Below are positions 19,107 through 27,885 of a DNA stretch of 64,000 nucleotides, one piece after another. Source of the DNA: Arthrobacter sp. Leaf141 (GTDB lineage: Bacteria; Actinomycetota; Actinomycetes; Actinomycetales; Micrococcaceae). The DNA is taken from assembly GCF_001424565.1 (NCBI RefSeq), contig NZ_LMOL01000018.1:702-64701 (forward strand). Reading direction: 5' to 3'. How positions within the stretch are numbered: position 1 is the stretch's first letter; every line of letters begins with the position of its first letter. The notes beneath the pieces are model-generated. The model was not told where the DNA came from. It worked only from the letters and a program-made list of their open reading frames with translations, and made no database searches. Both the position numbers and the translations under genes were made by a program.

Positions 19107-19192
19107 TGTCGAAGTAAATCACCGTGCGGCGGCAGAATCCACGCAGGCCTGCATCGCCTAAGTGGAAAAGCAGGCGGAGCCCGCACGGCCTG

Positions 19193-20245
19193 TCAGGCCT
19201 GGTTTGCTGCGGCCGCCGTCGTTGCTTGCTCGAAAGGGTAGCGGAGACCAATCGCAGCGCGCCAGCAGTCCATGGCCTCGACTGTTCCGAGGGAGTCCGC
19301 CCAGTTCATCTGGGGTGCCTGGCCGGTGCCGTGGAAGGCAGCGACGGCGTCGGCCTGCAGGGCGTACTGCTTGGCAGCGGGAATGGCGATGTGGTTTGTT
19401 GCGGAGTCTGTCCGGTGCACCTCGATGATGGTGTCGGCGTCCGGATTGGGGAGCCACGGCTGGGCCAGGACGATCCGGCCGGCTGAACCAGAGACCACCA
19501 CGCGGTTGTCGTCCTGGACTCGGATGCCGGCGGTCAGGTGAGCGGTGATGCCGGAGGCGAAGGTGAGCGACGCGGTGGCCCATTCGTCGACGCCGGTGGG
19601 CCCGATGGTTCCCGCTGCCGTGATGTGGGTGGGCTCGGCGAAGGGCTCGCCGTTGGCGGCGCCGGCGATGAGCCGGGCCATGGAGACGGTGTAGCCGCCA
19701 ACGTCCAGAATGCCGCCGCCGGCGAGATCGGGGTTCATGAGCCGGTGTTCGGGCGGGGCGTCGGCGGCAAAGGCGAAGGAAGCCTCGATGTGCTGGACCT
19801 GGCCGATTGCGCCAGTGCGGACAAGATCGACCAGCCGCTCGGTCTGCGGGTGGAACCGGTACATGTACGCCTCCGCCAGGTAAACGCCGCCGCGTTGTGC
19901 GGCGTCGATGGCAGTGAGGGCTCCGGCTTTGTCGACGGACAGGGGCTTCTCGCAAACGATGTGCTTGCCCGCCTCAGCGGCCTCGACAACGAGCCTTACG
20001 TGCTCGGTGTGGGGGACTGCGATGTAGACAGCGTCAATGCCCGGGTCCGCGAAAAGTTCGGTGTAGGAGCCGAACGTCCGAACCGGCGCCTGGCCGGTGC
20101 TGAACCGGTCGGCAAACGACCGGGCGCGCTCAAGGCTACGGCTTGCGACGGCGGACAGGGTCCCCGTGGCGCTGGCTGCCAGTTGCTCCGCGAACCGCGC
20201 TGCAATGTTTCCCGGGCCAATAATGCCCCAAGTGATGCGTTGCAT
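19193..20245 (-). CDS. Gfo/Idh/MocA family oxidoreductase
   Basis: A 350-residue NAD(P)-dependent dehydrogenase. The N-terminal Rossmann fold begins WGIIGPGNIAARFAEQLA and contains the family dipeptide in HIVCEKPLSVD (Glu-Lys-Pro, catalytic Lys). The C-terminal alpha/beta domain starts near MYRFHPQTERLVDLVRTG. ATG 20245 is chosen because the Rossmann strand begins immediately after it. Members oxidise sugars, inositols or their derivatives, and trans-dihydrodiol dehydrogenases are close relatives. It is monocistronic here; the substrate is unknown. Confidence 0.88.
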   Translation of the reverse strand: MQRITWGIIGPGNIAARFAEQLAASATGTLSAVASRSLERARSFADRFSTGQAPVRTFGSYTELFADPGIDAVYIAVPHTEHVRLVVEAAEAGKHIVCEKPLSVDKAGALTAIDAAQRGGVYLAEAYMYRFHPQTERLVDLVRTGAIGQVQHIEASFAFAADAPPEHRLMNPDLAGGGILDVGGYTVSMARLIAGAANGEPFAEPTHITAAGTIGPTGVDEWATASLTFASGITAHLTAGIRVQDDNRVVVSGSAGRIVLAQPWLPNPDADTIIEVHRTDSATNHIAIPAAKQYALQADAVAAFHGTGQAPQMNWADSLGTVEAMDCWRAAIGLRYPFEQATTAAAANQA

Positions 20246-20418
20246 AAGAAGATTCCCTAACGGCTGATGCTGGGTGGGTACGCGGCGGTCCGTGCCGCTG
20301 TGCAGTGGGTTGTCCGCCACCTTACGGCAAGGCCTTTCCCGCCGGCAGGGAGGACCATGTGGTGAACAAACCTGCAGGTGTCGCCGGCTGCGGCTGCTTG
20401 ATTCGGGGATGATAAAGC

Positions 20419-20799
20419 ATGACCTTAACCGATGTGGATGCGTGGTTCGAGGCCTTGGACCATCCGATGAAGGCCGGGGCTCAGCAGCTGCGGCGGGTCC
20501 TCGCCTCGCTGTCGCCGGAAGTTCAGGAATCCGTGAAGTGGAAGGCCCCGAACTTCGCCCTCAAGGATGATTTTGCGACGATGAACCTCCGCCGGGCCGC
20601 CGTTGTCCAGGTCATTTTCCATACCGGCGCGAAGCCCAAACCGGGGCATCCGGAGATCATGATCGAAGATCCATCAGGATTGCTCCGGCGCGCGGACCGG
20701 AACCGGTTTGTGGTAACTTTTTCCGATGAGCCGGCGCTCCTGGCTGCGCTTCCAGCGTTCACCGCCATCGCCACGGCCTGGGTGGGGCAGTTGCAGTAG
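20419..20799 (+). CDS. DUF1801 family protein
   Basis: A 126-residue small soluble protein of the DUF1801 (YdhG-like) family. Recognisable features are the opening DVDAWFEALDHPMKAGAQQL, the central VKWKAPNF and the late VVTFSDEPAL. The biochemical role of the family is not established. The ATG at 20419 has only a weak GGGGAT upstream. It is convergent with the TetR gene at 20889 and is not in an operon. Confidence 0.8.
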   Translation: MTLTDVDAWFEALDHPMKAGAQQLRRVLASLSPEVQESVKWKAPNFALKDDFATMNLRRAAVVQVIFHTGAKPKPGHPEIMIEDPSGLLRRADRNRFVVTFSDEPALLAALPAFTAIATAWVGQLQ

Positions 20800-20888
20800 G
20801 GATGGTCAGTCTCCGCACGTTTGGTGTGGCCAACCGTCACGGGATAAATTTCCGTCGGTACGGATGCAACGGAGGCGGCAGTGCCGGT

Positions 20889-21503
20889 TCAGGCCGGTGA
20901 TGGAAGCCCGTGTGCCACGGCCTGGGACAACAGCGCCGCGGCGGTCCACCGCATCGAGGCGATGGCCTGTTCCCGGCTCAAACCCGCGACGTCAGTAAGC
21001 CAGACCAGTGACTCGATGCCGGTGGCGCTTCGAATTGCCATGACCAGTCGATGGATGTCCTGGTCCGGCATTGTCCCTTGGAGCGGTGCAAGCGCCTCGG
21101 TGATCCAGGCAATCGCCCGGCCCTTCCTCAGCGGCAGGTCACGTGGTGCAGCATCCGCCGGCTCAAGCGAAAGCCGAAGCATGGTGCGTTGCTGGGATTC
21201 AGTTTCAACAATCAGCCTGGTGAACTCAGCTATCACCGCGTCCAGCCGTTCTGCGACGGACTCGGGTGGAGACGCAGGCAACAGCGTTGTCCGTCCGGTT
21301 TCCGGATGAGCTGCCGCAAGCAACTCCCGCTGGCCGGTGAAATACCGATAGGCGGTGCTCCTTGAGATCCCGGCAGCGGACGCGGCATCGTCGACGGTCG
21401 GCGATGTGCCGGCCGCAACCAGTTCGCGTGCGGCCGCGACCAGGGCTTCCCTGGTACGGCGCTTCTGGCCCGTCCTGCCGGCCTCGGCATAAGGTCTTGA
21501 CAT
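20889..21503 (-). CDS. TetR family transcriptional regulator
   Basis: A 204-residue regulator. The HTH occupies about residues 16-62 (TREALVAAARELVAAGTSPT, then AASAAGISRSTAYRYFTGQRELL), followed by a helical effector domain. It is divergent from a cupin gene, and the 76-bp gap contains an 8-bp inverted repeat (21528-21549). It therefore probably represses the cupin and itself. Ligand unknown. Confidence 0.85.
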   Translation of the reverse strand: MSRPYAEAGRTGQKRRTREALVAAARELVAAGTSPTVDDAASAAGISRSTAYRYFTGQRELLAAAHPETGRTTLLPASPPESVAERLDAVIAEFTRLIVETESQQRTMLRLSLEPADAAPRDLPLRKGRAIAWITEALAPLQGTMPDQDIHRLVMAIRSATGIESLVWLTDVAGLSREQAIASMRWTAAALLSQAVAHGLPSPA

Positions 21504-21527
21504 AGCCTTTATGGTACACGAGTCTTG

Positions 21528-21549
21528 TTATGGGATATCAGTCCCATAA
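21528..21549. promoter_or_regulatory. inverted repeat, TetR operator candidate
   Basis: TTATGGGA (21528-21535) and TCCCATAA (21542-21549) are exact reverse complements with a 6-nt spacer, a 22-bp element of the size bound by a TetR dimer. It lies between divergent starts at 21503 and 21580. CATAAG in the right arm could serve as the -10 of the cupin gene. Confidence 0.6.
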
Positions 21550-21579
21550 GTCTTCCAACCACGTATCGAGGCGACCACC

Positions 21580-22074
21580 ATGGAGACGACAAAAGCTGCA
21601 CCAGCGATCATCCGGCAGCCGGGAGAAGGGCCCCGGCGATGGTTCTTCGGTGGCGGGGTGCACACATGGAAGGCGACGGCGGAAGAAACAGCGGGAGCGT
21701 TCCTCCTGTTTGAAGACGAAATGACGGCAGGCAAGGCCACGCCCCTGCACACGCACCCGGAGTCAGACGAGACCATGTACATCCTGGCCGGCGAGATTCT
21801 GATGAACGTGGACGGGGCAGAACACCGGGTTGCCGCCGGTGGGGTGACAATCGCGCCCCGCGGCGTCCCGCATGCCTTCAAAGTCCTCCAGGACGGGACC
21901 CGTGTTTTGTGTCTCCACACCCCCGGCAGCGCCCAGGCGTTCTACGACGGTGCCAGCGAACCTCTCGACTCCGCGAGCGGGTCTGGCGTGGTTGACTTTG
22001 ACCGCATCCGCGAATCCGGGCGCCTGAACGGCGGCATCGAAATTCTTGGGCCACCCCCATTCCCCCAGGACTGA
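21580..22074 (+). CDS. cupin domain protein
   Basis: A 164-residue single cupin. Cupin motif 1 is visible as PLHTHPESDETMYILAGEI (two His and one Glu metal ligands) and motif 2 as APRGVPHAFKVL (third His). A short C-terminal extension follows. Such proteins are metal-dependent dioxygenases, isomerases or sugar epimerases; this one resembles the quercetinase-like/YxaG single-domain group only generally. It faces a TetR gene across an operator-like repeat, suggesting inducible expression by a small molecule. A hairpin terminator follows at 22199-22247. Confidence 0.82.
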   Translation: METTKAAPAIIRQPGEGPRRWFFGGGVHTWKATAEETAGAFLLFEDEMTAGKATPLHTHPESDETMYILAGEILMNVDGAEHRVAAGGVTIAPRGVPHAFKVLQDGTRVLCLHTPGSAQAFYDGASEPLDSASGSGVVDFDRIRESGRLNGGIEILGPPPFPQD

Positions 22075-22198
22075 CGCCGCCGGTGGCAGAAACAGCCCGG
22101 GCGACGGGGACGATCCTTCGGACTGCTCCGGGATCCGGGCGGGCGCCTCAACACTGGCGACGAGCAACAGCGGCAGGACCAGCAGAGCATCGCCGGTG

Positions 22199-22247
22199 GG
22201 ACATACGGAAAGCCCACTCTCGCTGAGCGTGGGCTTTCCGTATGTCC
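22199..22247. terminator. 19-bp hairpin between convergent genes
   Basis: Bases 22199-22217 (GGACATACGGAAAGCCCAC) pair perfectly with 22229-22247. The 11-nt loop can form a further CTC/GAG pairing. There is no T-tract. It lies between the stops of the rightward cupin (22074) and the leftward sugar operon (22271), so it can terminate both. Confidence 0.8.
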
Positions 22248-22270
22248 AGGCAGTTCCGGGCTAGTCCGTT

Positions 22271-23272
22271 CTAGTCGCCGCTGCTGAACGCGGCGTCGAA
22301 GGAGGTCTGTGAGGCGGGGAAGTCGAACTTCTTGAGCGCGGCGAGGGCTTCGGGGGCGCCGTGGAGGCGGTCCATGCCGGCGTCTTCCCATTCAACGCTG
22401 ATGGGGCCGGTGTAGCCGATGGCGGTGAGGGCGCGGAAGGAGGATTCCCAGGGCACGTCGCCGCGTCCGGCGGAGACGAAGTCCCAGCCTCGGCGGGGGT
22501 CGCCCCAGGGGAGGTGGGAGCCCATGACGGTGTTCCGGCCGGTGGGGCGGAGCTTGGTGTCCTTGCAGTCCACGTGGTAGATCCGGTCTTTGAAGTCCCA
22601 GATGAAGGAGACGGGGTCGATGCCCTGCCACATGAAGTGGGACGGGTCCCAGTTCAGGCCGAAGGCTTCACGGTGTCCGATCGCCTCGAGGGTGCGCACG
22701 GTGGTCCAGTAGTCGTAGGCGATCTCGGACGGGTGGACTTCGTGGGCGAAGCGGACACCGCACTCATCAAACACGTCCAGGATGGGGTTCCACCGGTCGG
22801 CGAAGTCCTGGTAACCGGCGTCGATGACCTTTTCCGGGACGGGCGGGAACATTGCGACGTACTGCCAGATGGAGGATCCGGTGAAGCCGACGACGGTGTC
22901 CACGCCCAGTGCCTTGGCGAGCCGGGCGGTGTGCTTCATTTCCTCGGCGGCGCGCTGGCGGACGCCTTCGGGGTCGCCGTCGCCCCAGACCTTTGACCCA
23001 ACGATCGCCTCGTGGCGGAAGTCGATGGGGTCATCACACACGGCCTGGCCCTTGAGGTGGTTGGAGATGGCCCAGACCTTCAGGTTGTACTTCGCCAGGA
23101 TGGCAAGTTTTGACTCGACGTAGCCCGGTTCGTCCCAGCGCCAGGCGTCCAGGTGGTCTCCGGAGACGGCGATTTCCAGGCCGTCGTAGCCCCAGCCTGA
23201 TGCCAGGCGGGCCACTTCCTCGAAGGGCAGGTCGGCCCACTGGCCGGTGAACAGGGTATAGGGGCGGGGCAT
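22271..23272 (-). CDS. sugar phosphate isomerase/epimerase (TIM barrel)
   Basis: A 333-residue xylose isomerase-like TIM-barrel protein. Family elements include GYDGLEIAVSGDHLD, FAHEVHPSEIAYD (Glu metal ligand), FGLNWDPSHFMWQGID (Asp/His ligands), IYHVDCKDTK and ISVEWEDAGMDR. These fit a divalent-metal sugar epimerase or inosose dehydratase type. It is last in a four-gene leftward operon, 2 bp after a Gfo/Idh/MocA gene. The operon probably epimerises and oxidises an unknown sugar or cyclitol. Confidence 0.88.
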   Translation of the reverse strand: MPRPYTLFTGQWADLPFEEVARLASGWGYDGLEIAVSGDHLDAWRWDEPGYVESKLAILAKYNLKVWAISNHLKGQAVCDDPIDFRHEAIVGSKVWGDGDPEGVRQRAAEEMKHTARLAKALGVDTVVGFTGSSIWQYVAMFPPVPEKVIDAGYQDFADRWNPILDVFDECGVRFAHEVHPSEIAYDYWTTVRTLEAIGHREAFGLNWDPSHFMWQGIDPVSFIWDFKDRIYHVDCKDTKLRPTGRNTVMGSHLPWGDPRRGWDFVSAGRGDVPWESSFRALTAIGYTGPISVEWEDAGMDRLHGAPEALAALKKFDFPASQTSFDAAFSSGD

Positions 23273-23274
23273 GG

Positions 23275-24489
23275 TCAGGCTCCTTCGGGGACGGTATCGG
23301 CGACGCTGGTGCTGCGGCCGTCGATGTGGATGCTGGTGCTGTTTGCCGCGGCGGATTCCGCCACTGCGTCAAGGATGTACTGGACGTTGAGCCCGTCCTG
23401 GAACGACGGGGACGGTGCGTGCCCGCCCTGGACCGCCAGGAGGAAATCGCGGATCTGGTGGGTGAAGGTGTGCTCCCAGCCGATGATGTGGCCCTGCGGC
23501 CACCACGCGGCCAGGTAGGGGTGTTCCGGTTCGTTGACCAGGATCCGGCGGAAACCCTGCTCCCGGGCAGGGGCTGTGGCATCGAGGAATTCGAGTTCGT
23601 TCAGGTTCTCAAGGTCAAAGCGGAGCGCGCCCTTGTCTCCATAGATTTCCACCGTCAGGGCGTTCTTCCTTCCGGTGGCAACCCGGGAGACCTCCACCGA
23701 CGCGATGGCGCCGGAGGCGAGGGTGAGGGTGGCCCACGCGGCGTCGTCGACAGTGACGGGTTCCAGTCCGTCCGGGCCGGGCCTCTGGTCCACGAACGTG
23801 TGGAGGCGGCCCGAAACCCCGGTGACCGAATCGCCCAGCAGGAACAGCACCTGGTCGATGGCGTGCGAGGCGATGTCCCCCAGTGCCCCTGATCCGGCGG
23901 TTTCCTTGCGCAGCCGCCAGGTCATGGGCGCCTGGACATCAGCCAGCCAGTCCTGCAGGTAGGCTGCCCGGACCTGCCGCACGCTCCCTACCCTTCCTTC
24001 CGCAATGAGCTCCCGGGCCAGTGCCAGGGCAGGCACCCGGCGGTAGTTGAACCCCACCATCGACTGCACGTTCCGTGCCCGGGCGGCCGCCGCGGCGGTG
24101 GTCATGGTTTCCGCCTCGGCGAGGGTGTTGGCCAGGGGCTTCTCCAGCAGGACATGCTTGTTGGCTGCGAGCGCCGCGATGGCGATTTCGGCATGCATCC
24201 ACCCGGGCGCGCAGATGTCCACGATGTCGATATCGTCCCGCGCGATGACCTCACGCCAGTCGGTGGCTGACTCCGCCCACCCGTACCGGGCTGCGGCCTC
24301 GGCCACCGCACCAGCGTCCCGGCCCACCAGCACCTTCTGCTCGATGGCGGGTACGTCGAAGAAGCTGGCCACATTCCGCCACGCGTTCGAATGGGCCTTG
24401 CCCATAAAGGCGTAGCCGATCATGGCCACGCCCAATGGCCGGTCCGCTGCTGCGGGTGGCTGTGCGGTAGGGGTTTCGGGAGTGCGCAT
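23275..24489 (-). CDS. Gfo/Idh/MocA family oxidoreductase
   Basis: A 404-residue NAD(P)-dependent dehydrogenase. A Pro/Ala-rich lead of about 20 residues precedes the Rossmann motif VAMIGYAFMGKAHSNAW. The EKP catalytic motif is in HVLLEKPLANTLAEAE. The C-terminal domain includes the His-rich GALGDIASHAIDQV region expected near the active site. It is third in the sugar operon, between another Gfo/Idh/MocA gene and the terminal TIM-barrel epimerase. Two dehydrogenases of one family in one operon suggest an oxidation/re-reduction (3-keto sugar) route; that is inference. Confidence 0.88.
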   Translation of the reverse strand: MRTPETPTAQPPAAADRPLGVAMIGYAFMGKAHSNAWRNVASFFDVPAIEQKVLVGRDAGAVAEAAARYGWAESATDWREVIARDDIDIVDICAPGWMHAEIAIAALAANKHVLLEKPLANTLAEAETMTTAAAAARARNVQSMVGFNYRRVPALALARELIAEGRVGSVRQVRAAYLQDWLADVQAPMTWRLRKETAGSGALGDIASHAIDQVLFLLGDSVTGVSGRLHTFVDQRPGPDGLEPVTVDDAAWATLTLASGAIASVEVSRVATGRKNALTVEIYGDKGALRFDLENLNELEFLDATAPAREQGFRRILVNEPEHPYLAAWWPQGHIIGWEHTFTHQIRDFLLAVQGGHAPSPSFQDGLNVQYILDAVAESAAANSTSIHIDGRSTSVADTVPEGA

Positions 24490-24513
24490 AAAGGTGTGCC
24501 TGCTTCGCTTCGG

Positions 24514-25638
24514 TTAGAGGGTTGCGGTTTCCGGCGCCCAGTCCTCGGGGAGGGCGGGTGCGGTGCCGGCCGTGCTGGCTACGTCCACGAACGTGCCGGT
24601 TTCCACGGATTCCGCGATGGAGACCATGCTGTCCAGCACGTGGTAGGCCAGTTCGCCGGTGGCGCGGTGCTGGACCCCGGCGCGGAGGGACCTGGCCATG
24701 TCCAGGACCCCCATGCCGCGGCCGTTGGCCGGACCGGTCGCGGGGATAACGGTCCACTCGTCGTCTCCCGCGCGCCAGAGCCGGATGTCGCCGTCGAAAT
24801 TATTGGGGTCCGGGAGGGAAATGGTTGCTTCGGTGCCGGTGATTTCCACAAAGCCCATCCGGACGCGGGGGGATTCGAAGGAGAAGACGCTGTGCGAGGA
24901 TGCGCCGGAGTCGAAGAGCGCCATCGCGGAGACGTGGGTGGGGACCTCGACGGTGAATTCCTCGCCTGCCTTGGGACCGGAACCGATCACGCGCACCTCC
25001 TTGGCCTTCGAGCCGACGGCGGCCACCTTGTTGATGGACCCGAAGGCCTGGACCAGTGTGGTGAGGTAGTACGGCCCCATGTCGAACAGGGGACCGGCGC
25101 CGTACTGGAAAAGGAAGGCCGGGTTGGGGTGCCACGATTCCGGGCCAGGAGTCTGGAACGTGGTCATTGCGGTCAGCGGCGTGCCGATATCCCCGCGCTG
25201 GATCAGCCGCAGGGCGGTCTGCAGGCCTGCGCCCAGGAACGTGTCCGGAGCACAACCGAGCCGGATGCCGGCGGCGTCCGCAACCTTCAGCAGACCCAGG
25301 CCCGATTCCCGATCCAGGCTGAACGGCTTTTCGGTCCAGACATGTTTTCCGGCTTTGACCGCCGCGGTGGCAACCTCCACGTGGGCGGCGGGGATGGTCA
25401 GGTTAACGATGATTTCGACGTCGGGATGGTTCAGGGCGGCGTCCGGGCCGCCCCATTCGGGGACGCCGTATTCCTTGGCGCGGGCCTCGGCTGCCTCAAC
25501 GAAGAGGTCTGCGATGACCAGGACTTTCAGGTCGGGGAAGGTAGTGAGGTTGTCCAGGTAGGCCTTGGAGATGTTGCCGGCGCCGATGACGGCGACGCCC
25601 ACGGGTCCGCGGCGGGTTGTTGCTGAAGGGGTGCTCAT
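24514..25638 (-). CDS. Gfo/Idh/MocA family oxidoreductase
   Basis: A 374-residue paralogous dehydrogenase. The Rossmann motif is VAVIGAGNISKAYLDNL and the EKP motif lies in HVWTEKPFSLDRESG. The C-terminal half carries FDMGPYYLTTLVQAFG, the family's active-site helix. Its ATG (25638) overlaps the stop of the first gene by 4 nt, showing co-translation. It probably oxidises or reduces the same sugar pool as its neighbour at 23275-24489. Substrate unknown. Confidence 0.88.
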   Translation of the reverse strand: MSTPSATTRRGPVGVAVIGAGNISKAYLDNLTTFPDLKVLVIADLFVEAAEARAKEYGVPEWGGPDAALNHPDVEIIVNLTIPAAHVEVATAAVKAGKHVWTEKPFSLDRESGLGLLKVADAAGIRLGCAPDTFLGAGLQTALRLIQRGDIGTPLTAMTTFQTPGPESWHPNPAFLFQYGAGPLFDMGPYYLTTLVQAFGSINKVAAVGSKAKEVRVIGSGPKAGEEFTVEVPTHVSAMALFDSGASSHSVFSFESPRVRMGFVEITGTEATISLPDPNNFDGDIRLWRAGDDEWTVIPATGPANGRGMGVLDMARSLRAGVQHRATGELAYHVLDSMVSIAESVETGTFVDVASTAGTAPALPEDWAPETATL

Positions 25639-26384
25639 GCGCTGGCTCCTGCGGGGGTGTTGGCGGTGAGGAAGGCCAGGGAAGCGGCGATGCCCGCAAA
25701 AATGTCGCCGTCATAGTCGTCGAATTCCACCACGCCTACCTCCAGGGACTTCACGGCGGCAATGACGTCAAGGACCGGGACCAGGCCCTGGCCGGCCGGC
25801 TGCTGGGCTTTGGTGTCGGTGGTGAGCGGACCGTCCTTGATGTGGATCAGCTTCACCCGGTCGCCAAGCCTTTCAAGCACCGCCACCGGATCCTGGCCGC
25901 CCACCCCAACCCAGTACGTGTCCACTTCCAGGACAACCTCCGGATCCAGCAGGCCGGCAAAGTATTCCAGCGCCGTCTGGTCCCCGATGGTGGACTCCAG
26001 CTCCCACTGGTGGTTGTGGTAGCCCACCCGGATGCCGTAGTCCGCACCCTTTTTGGCGGCGTCGTTCAACTTCGCTGCCGTCGCCTCGATGTCGGCGGCT
26101 TCCTGCCAGTGCTCTGCGCCGATGAACGGATCAATCACCGTGGTGATGCCAAGTTCCCTGGCTGCCGCGAAAATCTGGTCCTGGTCCTGGCTGAGCAGCG
26201 GAGCGTGGCCGGACGGGGCCGTCAGGCCGTTTTCCTTCAACGCCGCACCGAGCTCCTGGGCTGTGGCCACAAAGTTGTACGGCTCCACCTGGGTAAAGCC
26301 GATTTCCGCTACCTTGCGGATGGTTCCGGGCAGGTCCGCGGACATGGCATCACGCAGGGTGTAGAGCTGGATTGAATACGGCAT
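25635..26384 (-). CDS. sugar phosphate isomerase/epimerase (TIM barrel)
   Basis: A 249-residue xylose isomerase-like TIM barrel. It begins MPYSIQLYTLRDAMSADLPG, a classic start of this family. Metal and substrate residues are visible in VGYHNHQWELES, VVLEVDTYWVGVGGQD and VKLIHIKDGPL. The start at 26384 follows AGGAAAAC; an upstream ATG at 26429 would cross the promoter region. It leads a four-gene operon opposite a ROK repressor. A promoter with TTGACC and TAGGTT lies just upstream. Confidence 0.87.
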   Translation of the reverse strand: MPYSIQLYTLRDAMSADLPGTIRKVAEIGFTQVEPYNFVATAQELGAALKENGLTAPSGHAPLLSQDQDQIFAAARELGITTVIDPFIGAEHWQEAADIEATAAKLNDAAKKGADYGIRVGYHNHQWELESTIGDQTALEYFAGLLDPEVVLEVDTYWVGVGGQDPVAVLERLGDRVKLIHIKDGPLTTDTKAQQPAGQGLVPVLDVIAAVKSLEVGVVEFDDYDGDIFAGIAASLAFLTANTPAGASA

Positions 26385-26444
26385 GTTTTCCTGGCTTCCT
26401 TGGCATGGGGGATGTGTTGTGCAGTACATTTCGGGTCTCCTGCA

Positions 26445-26485
26445 AACCTAAGGCCACTTCTGTCGAAGGTCAAGCAAAAGTTGCT
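26445..26485 (-). promoter_or_regulatory. promoter of sugar operon with adjoining palindrome
   Basis: On the minus strand, a -35 box TTGACC (26473-26468), 17 nt and a -10 box TAGGTT (26450-26445) precede the epimerase start at 26384. The palindrome AGCAA-AAG-TTGCT (26473-26485) abuts the -35 box and lies between this operon and the divergent ROK gene. A plausible -10 for the ROK gene is the TATATA about 10 bp further right. Confidence 0.6.
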
Positions 26486-26523
26486 GGCGTGACATATATA
26501 AGTGGGCGTGCTATCCATGTCGT

Positions 26524-27744
26524 ATGCCCACATCCGGAGACCTGCTGCCCCCGCCCGCTGAAGCCGCGGGCAGCCACAGCCGTGCGGGGGACCTGTTCCA
26601 GCTGTTGCGCGACGGGAAGGCCAGGACCCGGGCCGAACTTGCCCTCAGCACAGGACTTGCCCGGTCCACGGTCGCTGCACGGGTTGATGCGCTCATGCTG
26701 TCCGGACTGGTGGGACCGGCCGGGGAGGCGGTCTCCAGCGGCGGCAGGCCGCCGTCGCGCTTTGCCTTCAACCCGGCCGCGCGGGTGGTGCTGGCGGTCG
26801 ACGTCGGCGCGACGCACGTGATCGTTGCTGTGACCGACCTGGGCGGAAAGGTCCTGGGCCAGCGCCGCGCCGTCCTGGATATTGCCGACGGCCCCAAAGT
26901 GGTGCTGGACCGCGTTGTCACGTTGGGCAGGGAGGTGCTGGCAGGTGCCGGCCGCAGCCTGCAGGAACTCGCCGGAGTCGGCATGGGCCTGCCGGGACCC
27001 GTGGAGCACAGCACCGGTACTCCCGTTAAGCCGCCCATCATGCCCGGATGGGACGGTTTTGACGTGGTCCAGTACATCCGGAAGTCACTGCCCGTCCCGG
27101 TCCTGGTGGATAACGACGTCAACATCATGGCGCTGGGGGAACGTGCGGCCCACTGGGCCGGGCACAACAACTTCTTTTTTGTGAAGGTGGCTACCGGGAT
27201 TGGCGCGGGCATCATCAGCAGCGGTGCGCTCCAGCGCGGGGCGGATGGCACCGCCGGAGACCTTGGCCATGTCCGGGTGCCGCGGGGAAGCGGGGTGCTG
27301 TGCCGTTGCGGCAACCATGGCTGCCTCGAAGCGCTCGCTTCGGGCCCCGCGCTGGCCGCGGAATTGCGCGGTCAGGGACTGGACGTTGCAACGGGGGCGG
27401 ATGTGCTCCGGCTCGCCGCTGAGGGGGAGGTCCGTGCAGTCCAGGCTCTCCGCCAGGCCGGACGGGACGTGGGTGACGTGCTGGCCACGGTTGTGAACCT
27501 GCTCAATCCGTCCGTCATTGTGATCGGCGGCAGCCTGGGCGAAGCCGGCGACCACCTGGTGGCGGGCATCCGGGAGGTCGTCTACCAGCGGTCGCTGCCC
27601 CTTGCCACGTCACGGCTGCACATCGGTGTGGCCCTGGCCGGCGCGAGTGCCGCCATCCTGGGCGCCAGCCAGATGGTGGCCCAGCATGTTTTGTCGCCGG
27701 CAGTCATCGATGCGACGCTGGCAGCTGCGGCCGGCGGCGTGTGA
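26524..27744 (+). CDS. ROK family transcriptional repressor
   Basis: A 406-residue repressor. An N-terminal winged HTH (ARTRAELALSTGLARSTVAARV) is fused to a ROK sugar-kinase-like domain. The sugar and zinc site is seen as GDLGHVRVP and CRCGNHGCLEALASG (the CxCGxxGCxE zinc motif), and the ATP-site-like VDVGATHVIVAV is kept. It is divergent from the four-gene sugar operon, and a palindrome next to that operon's -35 box lies in the gap. A sugar or sugar phosphate is the likely inducer. It may also autoregulate. Confidence 0.9.
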   Translation: MPTSGDLLPPPAEAAGSHSRAGDLFQLLRDGKARTRAELALSTGLARSTVAARVDALMLSGLVGPAGEAVSSGGRPPSRFAFNPAARVVLAVDVGATHVIVAVTDLGGKVLGQRRAVLDIADGPKVVLDRVVTLGREVLAGAGRSLQELAGVGMGLPGPVEHSTGTPVKPPIMPGWDGFDVVQYIRKSLPVPVLVDNDVNIMALGERAAHWAGHNNFFFVKVATGIGAGIISSGALQRGADGTAGDLGHVRVPRGSGVLCRCGNHGCLEALASGPALAAELRGQGLDVATGADVLRLAAEGEVRAVQALRQAGRDVGDVLATVVNLLNPSVIVIGGSLGEAGDHLVAGIREVVYQRSLPLATSRLHIGVALAGASAAILGASQMVAQHVLSPAVIDATLAAAAGGV

Positions 27745-27848
27745 GGACGGATCCTCCCACGCGCACCACGGCGCCGCTGGCATTACCGCCGGCAAGGCTG
27801 TGCTCGACTTCCATCACCCGAGCCTAGCGCCGGGTCTTCCTGCCTGCT

Positions 27849-27873
27849 CTTGTATACAAGTAGACTTGTATGC
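27849..27873 (+). promoter_or_regulatory. GntR-type operator with adjacent half-site
   Basis: CTTGTATACAAG (27849-27860) is a perfect 12-bp palindrome of the TTGTATACAA type often bound by GntR/FCD regulators. A half-site ACTTGTATGC follows at once, ending just before the GGAGG of the GntR gene. This placement indicates autorepression of the gntR-MFS unit. Confidence 0.65.
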
Positions 27874-27885
27874 GGAGGTGGCGCA

